The notes: a model not told the origin generated them from the sequence alone. A stretch of DNA of 64,000 nt from Paraburkholderia sp. C35 (GCF_003121405.1 NZ_QBUY01000012.1:62001-126000); one strand, 5' to 3'. Positions 25,496 to 34,526 are shown, counted from the first letter of the stretch. Made by a program: numbers and translations.

Positions 25496-26228
25496 CCTTC
25501 AACTCCAGTGCTTCCTTTTGCTTCGCGATCAGCGTCGTGATGCCTGCCTGCGCGAGGTCGAGCAGGCTGTTCATCTCATCGCGCGAGAACGGCACACCTT
25601 CGGCCGTACCCTGAATCTCGACGAAGCCGCCGTCGCCCGTCATCACGACGTTCATGTCGGTATCGCACTGCGAGTCTTCGTCGTAGTCGAGATCGAGCAC
25701 GGGCAGGCCGTCGAACACGCCGACCGAGATCGCCGCGACGTAATCGTTGATCGGCGAGCTTTCGATGCGGCCCGTGGCGAGCAGCTTCGCGACGGCATCG
25801 TGCGCGGCGACGAAGGCGCCCGTGATGCTCGCCGTGCGCGTGCCGCCGTCGGCCTGAATCACGTCGCAATCGATATTGATGGTGCGCGCGCCGAGCTTTT
25901 CGAGGTCGAACACCGAGCGCAATGCGCGCCCGATCAGGCGCTGGATTTCCTGCGTGCGGCCCGTCTGCTTGCCGCGTGCGGCTTCGCGATCGCTGCGCGT
26001 GTGCGTGGCGCGCGGCAGCATGCCGTATTCGGCCGTCAACCAGCCCTGGCCGCGATCGCGCAGGAACGGCGGCACGCTTTCGGCGACGCTCGCCGTGCAG
26101 ATCACCTTGGTATCGCCGAATTCGACCAGCACGGAGCCTTCCGCGTGCTTCGTGTAGTGGCGCGTGATGCGCACGTCGCGCAGCTGATCGGCGGCGCGGC
26201 CGCTGGGGCGTTTCGTGATGTCGTTCAT
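25488..26228 (-). CDS. rph: Ribonuclease PH
   Basis: A 246-residue phosphorolytic exoribonuclease that trims tRNA 3' ends. [17 protein letters not shown] opens the family fold; [17 protein letters not shown] is a phosphate/RNA-binding part, and [18 protein letters not shown] and [17 protein letters not shown] form the active-site region. Length matches active RNase PH. First gene of the rph-rdgB-hemW operon, divergent from yicC. Confidence 0.96.
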   Translation of the reverse strand: MNDITKRPSGRAADQLRDVRITRHYTKHAEGSVLVEFGDTKVICTASVAESVPPFLRDRGQGWLTAEYGMLPRATHTRSDREAARGKQTGRTQEIQRLIGRALRSVFDLEKLGARTINIDCDVIQADGGTRTASITGAFVAAHDAVAKLLATGRIESSPINDYVAAISVGVFDGLPVLDLDYDEDSQCDTDMNVVMTGDGGFVEIQGTAEGVPFSRDEMNSLLDLAQAGITTLIAKQKEALELKGE

Positions 26229-26537
26229 CGTCGGAAAATGGAGGAGAGAGGGCGGAAGGAAACCGCAATTTTACCGCCGATCGCGTTGCCGCCGCCCGCG
26301 CGGGTGATCGCGGTACGCCGTGAAGAACCCGTCGCTACGCAGCGCGTGGCCAGGCGCATGTGAACGGCCGTGCTTCCGGGCTTACCCGAAGGCCGCCTCC
26401 GGCAGGTGTCGCCGGTAAAAATGGGATAATGCGCGTTCCCCGCCTCGCGTCTCGTAAACGCCGGGCGACTCGAATCCCTGGTCGTGCGATGTGATCCACT
26501 TTTCCACGTTCGCGCGACCACAATCGCGAGACCTATC
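26229..26537. other. Gene-free stretch between divergent rph and yicC
   Basis: It should hold promoters for both directions. A short minus-strand open frame at 26225-26539 has no ribosome site or recognisable family, and I treat it as spurious. Confidence 0.4.
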
Positions 26538-27461
26538 ATGATCTACAGTATGACTGGCTATGCGAGCGCCACGCGCGAACTCGCAGCAGCATCGGGCACC
26601 GGCGGCGTCAGCGTGTCCGTCGAATTGCGCACGGTGAACTCGCGCTTTCTCGACCTGAACTTCCGCATGCCGGAAGACGTGCGCGTCTGCGAACCGACGC
26701 TGCGCGAAATGCTGATGAACAAGCTGTCGCGCGGCAAGGTCGACATCCGTATCAACCTGCAGCGCAGCGAGCAGTCGGCCAACGCGGGCGCGCTCAACCG
26801 CGACGCACTCGAACAGCTCGCCATGCTGGAGCGCTCGGTGCTCGAAGCGTTTCCGGATGCGGGCCGTCTGCGCACGGGTGAAATCCTGCGCTGGCCGGGC
26901 GTGCTGGCCGAGAGCGGTGTGTCGCCGGAAGTGCTGCGCGACGCCGTGCTCGCATGCGGCAAGCAGGCGATCACGGATCTGATCGACGTGCGCGCGCGCG
27001 AAGGCGCGCAACTCGCCACGATGCTGTTGAACAACGTCAGCGAGATGGAAGCGATCGTCACGCGCATCACGCCGCTGGTGCCGGAACTGATCGCCAAGCA
27101 TCAGCAGAAGATCGTCGAACGGTTGCAGGAAGCGCTCGGTATCGCCGCGCCGGACCAGTCGGCGACGATCGTGTCGCGCGAAGAGATCGCCGAGCGCATC
27201 CGTCAGGAAGTGACGATGTACGGCATTCGCATCGACATCGCCGAAGAACTGTCGCGCCTCACCGCGCACCTGAACGAAACGCGCCATGTCATCACGAAGG
27301 GCGGCAAGGTCGGCAAGCGCCTCGACTTCATGATGCAGGAGCTGAACCGCGAAGCGAACACGCTCGGCTCGAAGGCGGCCGCAAAGGAACTCGCCGATTC
27401 GTCGATGACGCTCAAGCTGCTCATCGAGCAGATGCGCGAACAAGTACAAAACCTGGAGTAA
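26538..27461 (+). CDS. YicC-family endoribonuclease
   Basis: A 307-residue protein with the YicC N-terminal domain (MIYSMTGYASATREL; VELRTVNSRFLDLNFRMPE) and the C-terminal DUF1732 domain ending with KRLDFMMQELNREANTLGSK. Family members were long of unknown role and have been linked to RNA cleavage. ATG at 26538 is the family start; an 18-residue longer frame upstream is not conserved-looking. Guanylate kinase follows after 18 bases, the usual pairing. Confidence 0.92.
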   Translation: MIYSMTGYASATRELAAASGTGGVSVSVELRTVNSRFLDLNFRMPEDVRVCEPTLREMLMNKLSRGKVDIRINLQRSEQSANAGALNRDALEQLAMLERSVLEAFPDAGRLRTGEILRWPGVLAESGVSPEVLRDAVLACGKQAITDLIDVRAREGAQLATMLLNNVSEMEAIVTRITPLVPELIAKHQQKIVERLQEALGIAAPDQSATIVSREEIAERIRQEVTMYGIRIDIAEELSRLTAHLNETRHVITKGGKVGKRLDFMMQELNREANTLGSKAAAKELADSSMTLKLLIEQMREQVQNLE

Positions 27462-27479
27462 TACGGGAGTCTCACCAGC

Positions 27480-28169
27480 ATGACCGAACCTAAAGCCGAA
27501 CATAAGCGCGAAGGCGCGCCGCGCAATCCGTACGCAGGTGTCTATCCGGGCAACCTGTTCATGGTCGTCGCGCCGTCGGGCGCAGGCAAGTCGACGCTCG
27601 TCAACGCGCTGCTCGCACAAGACGCGGCCATTCGACTGTCGATTTCGTACACCACGCGCAAGCCGCGTCCGAAGGAACAGGACGGCGAGCACTATCACTT
27701 CACGACCGTCGAAGATTTCCTTCAACGTCACGATGACGGCGAGTTTCTCGAAAGCGCGGAAGTGCATGGCAACTACTACGCCACGTCGCGCGTGTGGATC
27801 GAAGAGCAGATGAAAAGCGGCCATGACGTGCTGCTCGAAATCGACTGGCAGGGCGCGCAGCAGGTGAAGAAGCAGTTCCGCAATGCTGTTGAGATTTTCA
27901 TCTTGCCGCCTTCGCTGGAAGCACTCGAAGAGCGTCTGAAGAAGCGCGGCCAGGACGAGCCGAACGTGATTACGCGACGTCTTCTCGCAGCGGGCAGCGA
28001 GATGGCGCACGCAGCGGAAGCGGAGTATGTCGTGATCAACGAGAACTTCGATCGCGCGCTCAACGAACTGCAATGCCTCGTATCGGCGACGCGCTCGCGC
28101 TTTGCATCGCAATACGCGCGCCACACGGACCTCTTCATGCAGCTCGGCATCCACCTGCCGCACGCATGA
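27480..28169 (+). CDS. gmk: Guanylate kinase
   Basis: A 229-residue enzyme that converts GMP to GDP with ATP. The P-loop APSGAGKST lies at residues 31-39; [21 protein letters not shown] is the GMP-binding part (Ser, Arg, Tyr ligands) and [13 protein letters not shown] the core. It has about 20 extra residues before the P-loop compared with E. coli, common in beta-proteobacteria. It lies between yicC and rpoZ, in the usual order yicC-gmk-rpoZ-spoT. Confidence 0.96.
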   Translation: MTEPKAEHKREGAPRNPYAGVYPGNLFMVVAPSGAGKSTLVNALLAQDAAIRLSISYTTRKPRPKEQDGEHYHFTTVEDFLQRHDDGEFLESAEVHGNYYATSRVWIEEQMKSGHDVLLEIDWQGAQQVKKQFRNAVEIFILPPSLEALEERLKKRGQDEPNVITRRLLAAGSEMAHAAEAEYVVINENFDRALNELQCLVSATRSRFASQYARHTDLFMQLGIHLPHA

Positions 28170-28231
28170 TACGGGCGAGGTCGCAAGGACATAAGGTAGA
28201 ATAACCAACATACAGAGAAGGAATTTTCAAC

Positions 28232-28435
28232 ATGGCCCGCATTACCGTCGAAGACTGTCTCAAACAGATCCCGAATCGTTTCGAACTGGCGCTCGCCGCA
28301 ACGTATCGCGCACGTCAGCTCGCTCAAGGCCACACGCCGAAAATCGAAAGCCGCGACAAGCCCACGGTCGTCGCGCTGCGCGAGATTGCGGCTGGCCAGG
28401 TCGGCGTTGAAATGCTGAAGAAGGTGCCTGTCTAA
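28232..28435 (+). CDS. rpoZ: RNA polymerase omega subunit
   Basis: A 67-residue omega subunit. [20 protein letters not shown] and [15 protein letters not shown] are the conserved family parts that clamp the beta-prime C-terminus. A GAAGGA ribosome site precedes the ATG. spoT follows 74 bases on, so omega and the ppGpp enzyme are probably co-expressed; omega is also needed for one of the ppGpp binding sites of RNA polymerase. Confidence 0.97.
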
Positions 28436-28509
28436 GGCACGCTTCATCGTTTGATCGTCGTGTAATCAACTCTTCGCGTGCAGACGGCACTATCGACACG
28501 GAGGCGACC

Positions 28510-30894
28510 ATGAGCACCAACCCCTCGCCATCCGCCACGGAAGTGGACCATGCTGCCCAGGAACACGATAGCGATTCGCCATCGTCTGCACGCAAGTACA
28601 TCGACGCGGTCCTCGAACAATCGTTTCGCCATCTGTTCGGGCCGACCGCCACGCCGGAGCAGCCGCGCCGGCATGATGTCGTCTCCATCGCCAAACTGAC
28701 CACCGCGCTCTCCGGCTATCTCAGCCCGGAAGAGATCAAGGAGGTCAAGGCCGCTTTCCACTTCAGCGACGAAGCCCACCTCGGGCAATACCGTCAAAGC
28801 GGCGAACCCTACATCACGCATCCTGTTGCCGTCGCGGAAACGTGCGCGGCGTGGAAGCTCGACGCGCAGTCGATCATGGCCGCGCTTCTGCACGACGTGA
28901 TGGAAGATCAGGGCGTGACCAAGACCGAACTCGCGGAGCGGTTCGGTGCGAAAGTCGCGGAACTGGTCGACGGGTTGTCGAAGCTGGACAAGATGGAGTT
29001 CCGCAGCCGCGAGGAAGCGCAGGCGGAAAACTTCCGCAAGATGCTGCTCGCGATGGCGCGCGATGTCCGCGTGATTCTCGTGAAGCTGGCGGACCGGCTG
29101 CACAACATGCGTACGCTCGGCGCCGTGCCGCCGGAAAAGCGTCGCCGTGTGGCGCGCGAAACGCTGGACATCTACGCGCCGATCGCGCACCGGCTCGGTC
29201 TGAACAATACCTATCGCGAACTGCAGGATCTGAGCTTCGCGAACTTCAATCCGCACCGTTACGCGACGCTCGAAAAAGCGGTGAAGGCGGCGCGCGGCAA
29301 CCGGCGCGAAGTGGTCGGCAAGATTCTCGAATCGGTGCAGCGCGCCATTTCGGACGCGAAGCTCGATGCCGAAGTGACGGGCCGCGAGAAAACCATCTTC
29401 AGCATTTACAAGAAGATGCGCGACAAGCAGTTGTCGTTCTCGCAGGTGCTCGACGTGTACGGCTTCCGCGTGGTCGTGGAAAGCGCGCTCGAGTGCTATA
29501 CGTGTCTGGGCGCACTGCATGCGCTGTACAAGCCCGTGCCGGGCAAGTTTAAAGACTACATCGCGATTCCGAAGGTCAACGGCTATCAGTCGCTGCATAC
29601 CACGCTGGTCGGCCCGTTTGGCGCGCCGATCGAGTTCCAGGTGCGCACGCGCAAGATGCACGAGATCGCGGAAGCGGGCGTCGCCGCGCACTGGCTGTAC
29701 AAGAACGGCGGCGCAGATCTGAACGATGTGCAGAAGCGCGCGCATCAGTGGCTCAAATCGCTGCTCGACATTCAGAGCGAAGTCGGCGATTCGAGCGAGT
29801 TCCTCGAACACGTCAAGATCGACCTGTTCCCGGATGCGGTCTATGTCTTCACGCCGAAGTCGAAGATCATGGCGCTGCCGCGCGGCGCCACGGCGTTGGA
29901 CTTCGCGTATTCGATCCACAGCGATCTGGGCAACCAGTGCGTCGCGGTGAAGATCAACAACGAACTGCTGCCGCTGCGCACCGAGTTGAAGAGCGGCGAT
30001 ATCGTCGAAGTGATTACGGCGCCGTATTCGAAGCCGAATCCTGCGTGGCTGGGTTTCGTGCGCACGGGCAAGGCGCGCACCGCGATCCGTCACTATCTGA
30101 AGACGATGCGCCTGAACGAGTCGGTGCAACTCGGCGAGCGTCTCGTCGATCAGTCTTTGAAGGGCTACGGGCTTGCGCTGTCGGATGTCACGCCGGAAGT
30201 GTGGGACAAGCTCGTGCTGTGGACGGGCAACAAGAACCGTCAGGAAATTTTCGCGGACATCGGCCTCGGGCGACGCGTGGCCGCTGTGATGGCCAAGCGG
30301 ATCGAAGTGCTGATGAACGGCCGCGATGGCCACGAAGGCGACGACGATCACCCGCGCTCCGAACATTCCACATCGAATGCGCCGCCCGTTGTCATCACGG
30401 GTACGGAAGGCATGTCGGTGCAGCTTTCCGCGTGCTGCCGCCCGATTCCTGGCGACAATATCATGGGCTATATCGGCATCGGCCTCGGCATGGCGATCCA
30501 CACGACGGATTGCCGTGTCGCGCAGCGCATCCACCGGCGCGATCCGGGCCGCTGGATCGACGTCGCATGGGCGCCGCAGCCGGGTCGCCTGTTCGACGTG
30601 GCGGTCAAGGTGCTGGTCAAGAACACCAAGGGCGTGTTCGCGCGCGTCGCGGCGGATATCACGTCCGCAGACGCGAACATCGTGCACATCGCGATGGACG
30701 AAGACCAGTCGCAGGAATCGACGGTGCTGCGCTTCGTCATTCAGGTCAGCGACCGCGTGCATCTCGCCAACGTGATGCGCCGCGTGCGGACCAATCTCGA
30801 CGTGATGCGCATCGCGCGCGAACGGCCGAGCGAAGAAGGGCATCGTCACCACGACGGCGGCATGCGGATCGATCGCGAGCGCGCCGATTACTGA
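28510..30894 (+). CDS. spoT: Bifunctional (p)ppGpp synthetase/hydrolase (SpoT/Rel)
   Basis: A 794-residue RSH enzyme that makes and breaks the stringent-response alarmone. Domains in order: HD hydrolase (YITHPVAVAET; LLHDVMEDQ; KLADRLHNMRT), synthetase (GREKTIFSIYKKM; GYQSLHTTLVGP), TGS (VYVFTPKSKIMALPRGATAL), a helical/zinc-finger-like part with SACCRPIPGD, and a C-terminal ACT domain. The charge motif in the synthetase reads KFKD, the basic RxKD type of bifunctional enzymes rather than the acidic type of RelA. An N-terminal extension of about 60 residues precedes the HD domain. Confidence 0.96.
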   Translation: MSTNPSPSATEVDHAAQEHDSDSPSSARKYIDAVLEQSFRHLFGPTATPEQPRRHDVVSIAKLTTALSGYLSPEEIKEVKAAFHFSDEAHLGQYRQSGEPYITHPVAVAETCAAWKLDAQSIMAALLHDVMEDQGVTKTELAERFGAKVAELVDGLSKLDKMEFRSREEAQAENFRKMLLAMARDVRVILVKLADRLHNMRTLGAVPPEKRRRVARETLDIYAPIAHRLGLNNTYRELQDLSFANFNPHRYATLEKAVKAARGNRREVVGKILESVQRAISDAKLDAEVTGREKTIFSIYKKMRDKQLSFSQVLDVYGFRVVVESALECYTCLGALHALYKPVPGKFKDYIAIPKVNGYQSLHTTLVGPFGAPIEFQVRTRKMHEIAEAGVAAHWLYKNGGADLNDVQKRAHQWLKSLLDIQSEVGDSSEFLEHVKIDLFPDAVYVFTPKSKIMALPRGATALDFAYSIHSDLGNQCVAVKINNELLPLRTELKSGDIVEVITAPYSKPNPAWLGFVRTGKARTAIRHYLKTMRLNESVQLGERLVDQSLKGYGLALSDVTPEVWDKLVLWTGNKNRQEIFADIGLGRRVAAVMAKRIEVLMNGRDGHEGDDDHPRSEHSTSNAPPVVITGTEGMSVQLSACCRPIPGDNIMGYIGIGLGMAIHTTDCRVAQRIHRRDPGRWIDVAWAPQPGRLFDVAVKVLVKNTKGVFARVAADITSADANIVHIAMDEDQSQESTVLRFVIQVSDRVHLANVMRRVRTNLDVMRIARERPSEEGHRHHDGGMRIDRERADY

Positions 30895-30968
30895 AATCGA
30901 AGTTGAGAGGCGGGCGTGTCGTTTCTACCGACGCGCACGAGCCTCTGCCTGTCCACAGGAACAACGCG

Positions 30969-31457
30969 ATGAACGTAGCTGATCTCTCCGGTCTGTCGCT
31001 CGACTACTGGGTCGCCCGCAGCCTGCACGACTTCGTGCGCGAAATCCACTTTACCGATAGCGGCAGCGTCGTCTCGATACGCGGCAACGACCGCGGCCGC
31101 CCGTGGGATGGCCGCTTCACGCCATCGACCTCATGGGAAGCGGCCGCTGTCGTGCTGGAACGCGCGCAGCGGCTCGAAGTGCGCGAGCGTACGCGTGATG
31201 GCGCAGCGCATTGCGTCGCGGATTTCGAGGGTGGACACAAGACGGTGTCCGCGCACGGTGAATCGCTGCGTATCGCGCTCCTGAAGGCGTTCGTGATCAG
31301 CCGGTTCGGCGAGACCGTCGACGACGTCGTGCGTCAGCCTCAATCGCTGTTTGGAACGCAAGCGACGCCGATCGGCGAGCAATGGTCGGTGGGAATCGAG
31401 AACGATATGCCTCACCCGGATGGCGAGATCGGCGATATCCAGTCGGCGCCGCGCTGA
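30969..31457 (+). CDS. DUF2591/NinX-like hypothetical protein
   Basis: A 162-residue soluble protein. The opening LDYWVARSLHDF, the middle RPWDGRFTPSTSWEAAAVVLERA and the C-terminal LRIALLKAFVISRFGETVD resemble the DUF2591 family, first seen as phage NinX, whose members often contain exactly this DYWVA ... P-S-T-W ... A-I-L-R-A layout. The match is from memory and not certain. The gene lies 74 bases after spoT with no terminator between, so it may be read with it. No other phage gene is nearby. Confidence 0.65.
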   Translation: MNVADLSGLSLDYWVARSLHDFVREIHFTDSGSVVSIRGNDRGRPWDGRFTPSTSWEAAAVVLERAQRLEVRERTRDGAAHCVADFEGGHKTVSAHGESLRIALLKAFVISRFGETVDDVVRQPQSLFGTQATPIGEQWSVGIENDMPHPDGEIGDIQSAPR

Positions 31458-31504
31458 AGGCTAGTGCAGCGGTCGGACGATTGAAAAGGGAAGCACAAAA
31501 GACA

Positions 31505-31530
31505 AAGGGCCTTCCGATTGGAAGGCCCTT
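31505..31530 (-). terminator. Terminator hairpin after the distal tRNA-Arg
   Basis: AAGGGCCTTCC (31505-31515) and GGAAGGCCCTT (31520-31530) form an 11-base stem with a four-base loop. On the minus strand it follows the tRNA gene and runs into TTTGTCTTTTG. Confidence 0.8.
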
Positions 31531-31536
31531 CATGGG

Positions 31537-31613
31537 TGGCGCGGCTGGCAGGATTCGAACCCACGACCCCTTGGTTCGTAGCCAAGTACTCTATCCAACT
31601 GAGCTACAGCCGC
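31537..31613 (-). tRNA. tRNA-Arg (anticodon ACG), copy 1
   Basis: A 77-base tRNA with encoded CCA. Acceptor stem GCGGCTG/CAGCCGC; anticodon stem CTTGG/CCAAG around CTACGAA, anticodon ACG, whose A34 is edited to inosine to read CGU, CGC and CGA. The sequence is identical to the copy at 31707-31783. Confidence 0.97.
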
Positions 31614-31673
31614 ACGCTAAACTTGAATTGCTCGGTCGACGCTAACTGCATGCATTCGACCCGGTGAAACGAA

Positions 31674-31697
31674 AGGGCCTTCCAGGAGGAAGGCCCT
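31674..31697 (-). terminator. Hairpin between the two tRNA-Arg genes
   Basis: AGGGCCTTCC (31674-31683) pairs with GGAAGGCCCT (31688-31697). The stem has the same sequence as the hairpin after the other tRNA-Arg, but only a short T-run (TTTCGTTT) follows on the minus strand, so it may be a partial terminator or a processing site. Confidence 0.55.
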
Positions 31698-31706
31698 CGA
31701 AAAAAG

Positions 31707-31783
31707 TGGCGCGGCTGGCAGGATTCGAACCCACGACCCCTTGGTTCGTAGCCAAGTACTCTATCCAACTGAGCTACAGCCGC
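31707..31783 (-). tRNA. tRNA-Arg (anticodon ACG), copy 2
   Basis: Identical to the copy at 31537-31613, including the encoded CCA. It is transcribed first and separated from the other copy by 93 bases that contain a similar hairpin, which looks like a tandem duplication of a tRNA-plus-hairpin unit. Confidence 0.97.
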
Positions 31784-31903
31784 ACGCAGAAATGAGATTA
31801 TAGCAAGGTCTCAGAAAAAGGGAAGGGGCAACCCGGAAATTTGTGACAACAGCCTTATCATGTAGGCTTGATATCTGGATGTCCGCATCAGCGCTGAACC
31901 ATC

Positions 31904-32476
31904 ATGAACAAAGCCTTTGTCAAAGAATCGACTGACGAGAACGACGACGATCTCGACGCCGCGCAACCCGACATGCCGGCGGGTGCGAAGAACTACATCA
32001 CGCCCGCCGGTTATCGGCGTCTGCGGGACGAGCTGCTGCATCTGATCGACGAAGCGCGGCCGGAAGTGGTGAAGCTGGTGTCGTGGGCGGCGTCGAATGG
32101 TGACCGCTCGGAGAACGGCGATTACATCTACGGCAAGCGCAGGCTGCGCGAGATCGACCGGCGTATCCGCTTTCTGACCAAGCGTATCGATCTCGCCGAG
32201 GTCGTGAACAGCAGCCGTCAGGAAAGCACGGATCAGGTCTTCTTCGGTGCGACCGTGGAATATGCAACGGAAGACGGCGAAACCCATACCGTGAAGATCG
32301 TTGGCGTCGACGAGGTGAACCTGGACGTAGGGCACGTTAGCTGGATCTCGCCCATTGCGCGCGCGCTGCTGAAAGCGAAGATCGGCGATCAGGTGATCTT
32401 GCATACGCCTGCCGGCCCGCAGCCGATCGATGTGCTCGACGTCGTCTATCCGACGCGTGAGGAAGAAGAGGCCTGA
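31904..32476 (+). CDS. greB: Transcription elongation factor GreB
   Basis: A 190-residue Gre factor that helps backtracked RNA polymerase cut its transcript. The N-terminal coiled coil carries the acidic tip ASNGDRSENGDYIYGKRRLREID, whose Asp/Glu pair sits at the polymerase active site, and the C-terminal FKBP-like domain reads TVKIVGVDEVNLDVGHVSWISP. YIYGKRRLREIDRRIRFL is the GreB rather than GreA version. An acidic 25-residue leader precedes it. The bidirectional terminator at 32533-32560 follows. Confidence 0.95.
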   Translation: MNKAFVKESTDENDDDLDAAQPDMPAGAKNYITPAGYRRLRDELLHLIDEARPEVVKLVSWAASNGDRSENGDYIYGKRRLREIDRRIRFLTKRIDLAEVVNSSRQESTDQVFFGATVEYATEDGETHTVKIVGVDEVNLDVGHVSWISPIARALLKAKIGDQVILHTPAGPQPIDVLDVVYPTREEEEA

Positions 32477-32532
32477 GAAGCTATCGTCGCCCGTCTATCG
32501 CGCGGTTCGGACCATCACAAAGCCCAGACGAA

Positions 32533-32560
32533 AAAAAGGCGCCGCTAGCGGCGCCTTTTT
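32533..32560. terminator. Bidirectional terminator between greB and the porin gene
   Basis: A perfect palindrome, AAAAAGGCGCCGCT/AGCGGCGCCTTTTT, with poly-A/poly-T on both flanks. It can end greB transcripts on the plus strand and porin transcripts on the minus strand. Confidence 0.92.
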
Positions 32561-32583
32561 CATGCTGCAAGTACTGCTGATGC

Positions 32584-33747
32584 TTAGAAGCGGTGACGCA
32601 GACCAGCCGTCACAGCAACTTGCTTCTCGTTGCCCGAAGCTGCCAGACCGTTGATGTCGGCGTTCACGACATTGTTCGAGCTGACTTGCTGGTATTCGCC
32701 CTGCAGGTAGACGTCGGTACGCTTCGACAGCGCATATGCCGTTTGCAGGTTGAACTGGTTCCAGTGCGGACGCTCGCCTTCCAGGCTTGCACGCGTGTAC
32801 GTGTACGAACCAGCAACGCTCAGAGCCGGCGTCAGTGCGTAACGTGCGTTCGCTTCGAAGTTCTGGAAGTGAGCGCTCGAGCCGTTCAGGCCAACACCAC
32901 CCGTCACGCCCGATGCACCTGCGCCGATGCCGCCGAGGCTCGACAGGTTCGTTTGCGTGTACACGATGCCAGCCGTTGCCGGGCCGAACGTGTAGTTTGC
33001 GCCTGCGCCCCACGTTTGCTGACGGCCAGCGAAGAACGTGTTGTCGCCGTTGATTGCGCCGCCCGAGTTGAAGGCTGCCGTGTTTGCTGCCAGCGAGCCG
33101 TTGCTGTTCAGTTGCAGGTAAGCAGCAGCGACGTTGAAGCCGGCGAAGCTGTACGATGCGCCCGCGCTGTATGCACGGTTGTTCGCGAAGCCTTGACCTG
33201 CAGCGCCGTCAGCCTGGTTCGAGAAGCCATACAGTGCGCCGAACTTCAGGCCGCCGTAGTTAGCGCTCGTGTACTTGACCGAGTTGTTGACGCGGAACGA
33301 GTTGTTCAGGTTGTCGTTGTCGAACGGGTGGGCGAACTGCGTGCCGCCGTATTGCGTGCCCGTCAGTGCCAGCGGGCCGACGTAGTCGACCATGCTGTCG
33401 TATTGACGGCCGAGGGTCACAGCGCCGTACTGGGCGCTTGCCAGACCAACGAACGCCTGACGGCCGAACAGACGGCTGTTCTGCTTGAGCGTGCCGTCAT
33501 TGATGCCGAAGCCGTTTTCCAACGTGAAGATTGCCTTCAGGCCGCCGCCGAGGTCTTCAGCGCCGCGCAGGCCGAAACGGCTGCCGTTCACCGAACCGCT
33601 CGTCATTTGAACGTTGCTGCTGCCGTGCTGGTTGTTCGTGTAGGTGATGCCGGCGTCGATCAGGCCGTACAGCGTGACGCTGCTTTGCGCATGCGCTGCC
33701 GTTGCAAATACGCCCGTGAGGGCTGCGACCATGAGAGTCTTTTTCAT
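32584..33747 (-). CDS. General porin (Gram-negative 16-strand porin)
   Basis: A 387-residue outer-membrane porin of the Burkholderia/Neisseria type. The signal peptide ends at AAHAQ (residue 21); the mature protein opens QSSVTLYGLIDAGITYTNN, includes GSRFGLRGAEDLGGGLKAIF and RQAFVGLASAQYGAVTLGRQ, and ends with the aromatic GLRHRF needed for barrel assembly. The codon use is strongly biased, as expected for an abundant protein. It allows diffusion of small hydrophilic solutes. Single gene. Confidence 0.95.
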   Translation of the reverse strand: MKKTLMVAALTGVFATAAHAQSSVTLYGLIDAGITYTNNQHGSSNVQMTSGSVNGSRFGLRGAEDLGGGLKAIFTLENGFGINDGTLKQNSRLFGRQAFVGLASAQYGAVTLGRQYDSMVDYVGPLALTGTQYGGTQFAHPFDNDNLNNSFRVNNSVKYTSANYGGLKFGALYGFSNQADGAAGQGFANNRAYSAGASYSFAGFNVAAAYLQLNSNGSLAANTAAFNSGGAINGDNTFFAGRQQTWGAGANYTFGPATAGIVYTQTNLSSLGGIGAGASGVTGGVGLNGSSAHFQNFEANARYALTPALSVAGSYTYTRASLEGERPHWNQFNLQTAYALSKRTDVYLQGEYQQVSSNNVVNADINGLAASGNEKQVAVTAGLRHRF

Positions 33748-34159
33748 CTTTGTAACTCCGAGAACAGGATGGGTTTTGGAAACCCAGGCTTGAAGGAAAC
33801 TTCACGCGAGTGGAATGCTGCGAGAGGGCCAGGTCGCGTGAACAACGCACGGTGACCGACGTGCGTTCGTTTCCGGGTAGGCAAAGTGTAGAGACGTGCC
33901 GTGCCCGATGGCCGTTCCGAAATCAGCAATAAAGTATTACGTGAGAGGAAATTATCGAGATAGAGGCTGAAAGCCTTATTGATAAAGGCTTTGCGGCCGA
34001 TTGGCCGGCGCGGGGATCAGGTGTCAACCTTTGCGCGTTGTTCAATTACGACATGAAATGACGTATGAAAACAACGTAAAAATAGTTCAATTGCGATTGT
34101 TGTCAGCCCTGCAATAGTGGATTGCGAGAGTCGACGCTAATCAAATTCGCGACGAGCGC

Positions 34160-34165
34160 TATACT
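34160..34165 (+). promoter_or_regulatory. -10 element (TATACT) of the candidate small RNA
   Basis: TATACT stands six to seven bases before the first stem of the three-hairpin RNA. The -35 region is poor, so an activator or another sigma factor may be involved. Confidence 0.45.
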
Positions 34166-34170
34166 GAAAT

Positions 34171-34257
34171 CTCTGCTTTTCGAAGCAGACTTTTTCGTTG
34201 ACGAAAAAGATCTCCAAACCTTTGTCGGCGCGACTTCGCAAGAGTCGCGCGTTTTTT
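34171..34257 (+). ncRNA. Candidate small RNA with three hairpins and an intrinsic terminator
   Basis: Three perfect stem-loops follow in about 87 bases: TCTGCTT-ttcg-AAGCAGA (34172-34189, UUCG tetraloop), CTTTTTCG-ttga-CGAAAAAG (34190-34209), and GCGCGACT-tcgcaag-AGTCGCGC (34228-34250) followed by TTTTTT (34252-34257). A TATACT -10 element lies just upstream. The 34210-34227 stretch is single-stranded and could be a target-binding part. No open frame fits. It ends 27 bases before the convergent small gene at 34284. I do not recognise the family. Confidence 0.6.
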
Positions 34258-34283
34258 GCCTGTTTTTTCTGCAATTTGCCGAT

Positions 34284-34526
34284 TTATTGCGGCTTGCCAT
34301 CCACGCCGGCGGGCGCGAATTCCAGTCCCGGCATCAGGCTCCAATCTTCGATCACATAGTGACGCGCGTCCATTGGGGAAGACAGCAGGTTCTGCCAATG
34401 ATCGCCGTGCCACATCGGGTCGAACTCCAGCAGTGACGGGCGGTGCAGCGGCGAGTCGGAGAGCGGGGCGCCCTTCGTTGACGGGAACAGATGCGCGGCG
34501 AGGCGGCGAAGGGTGTCGAACAGCAT
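34284..34526 (-). CDS. Hypothetical protein (80 aa)
   Basis: An 80-residue soluble protein. ATG at 34526 has a GGGAG ribosome site (opposite strand 34534-34538) seven bases away. The sequence includes FDTLRRLAAHLFPSTKGAP, LLEFDPMWHGDHWQNLL and HYVIEDWSLMPGLEF; it is rich in Trp, His and Asp. No family recognised. The gene is alone and faces the candidate small RNA. Confidence 0.6.
   Translation of the reverse strand: MLFDTLRRLAAHLFPSTKGAPLSDSPLHRPSLLEFDPMWHGDHWQNLLSSPMDARHYVIEDWSLMPGLEFAPAGVDGKPQ

Larger units (their letters stand above)
33748..34283. other. Non-coding stretch upstream of the porin gene
   Basis: It holds the porin promoter and leader (minus strand) near 33748-33950, a perfect eight-base hairpin AAAGCCTT/AAGGCTTT at 33970-33992, and the candidate small RNA at 34171-34257. 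No protein gene is supported. Confidence 0.5.

Noticed and set aside
26382..28211. 609-codon minus-strand frame over yicC and gmk
   Set aside because: Spans two unrelated real genes on the other strand, so it must be a shadow.
28444..30852. 802-codon open frame on the minus strand
   Set aside because: It lies exactly opposite spoT and is a codon-bias shadow: rich in Arg, His, Gln and Ala, no motif, no ribosome site.
31505..31783. Repeated sequence that could suggest a repeat array or CRISPR
   Set aside because: The repeats are two tRNA-Arg genes and their hairpins, only two copies, with no spacers of even length.
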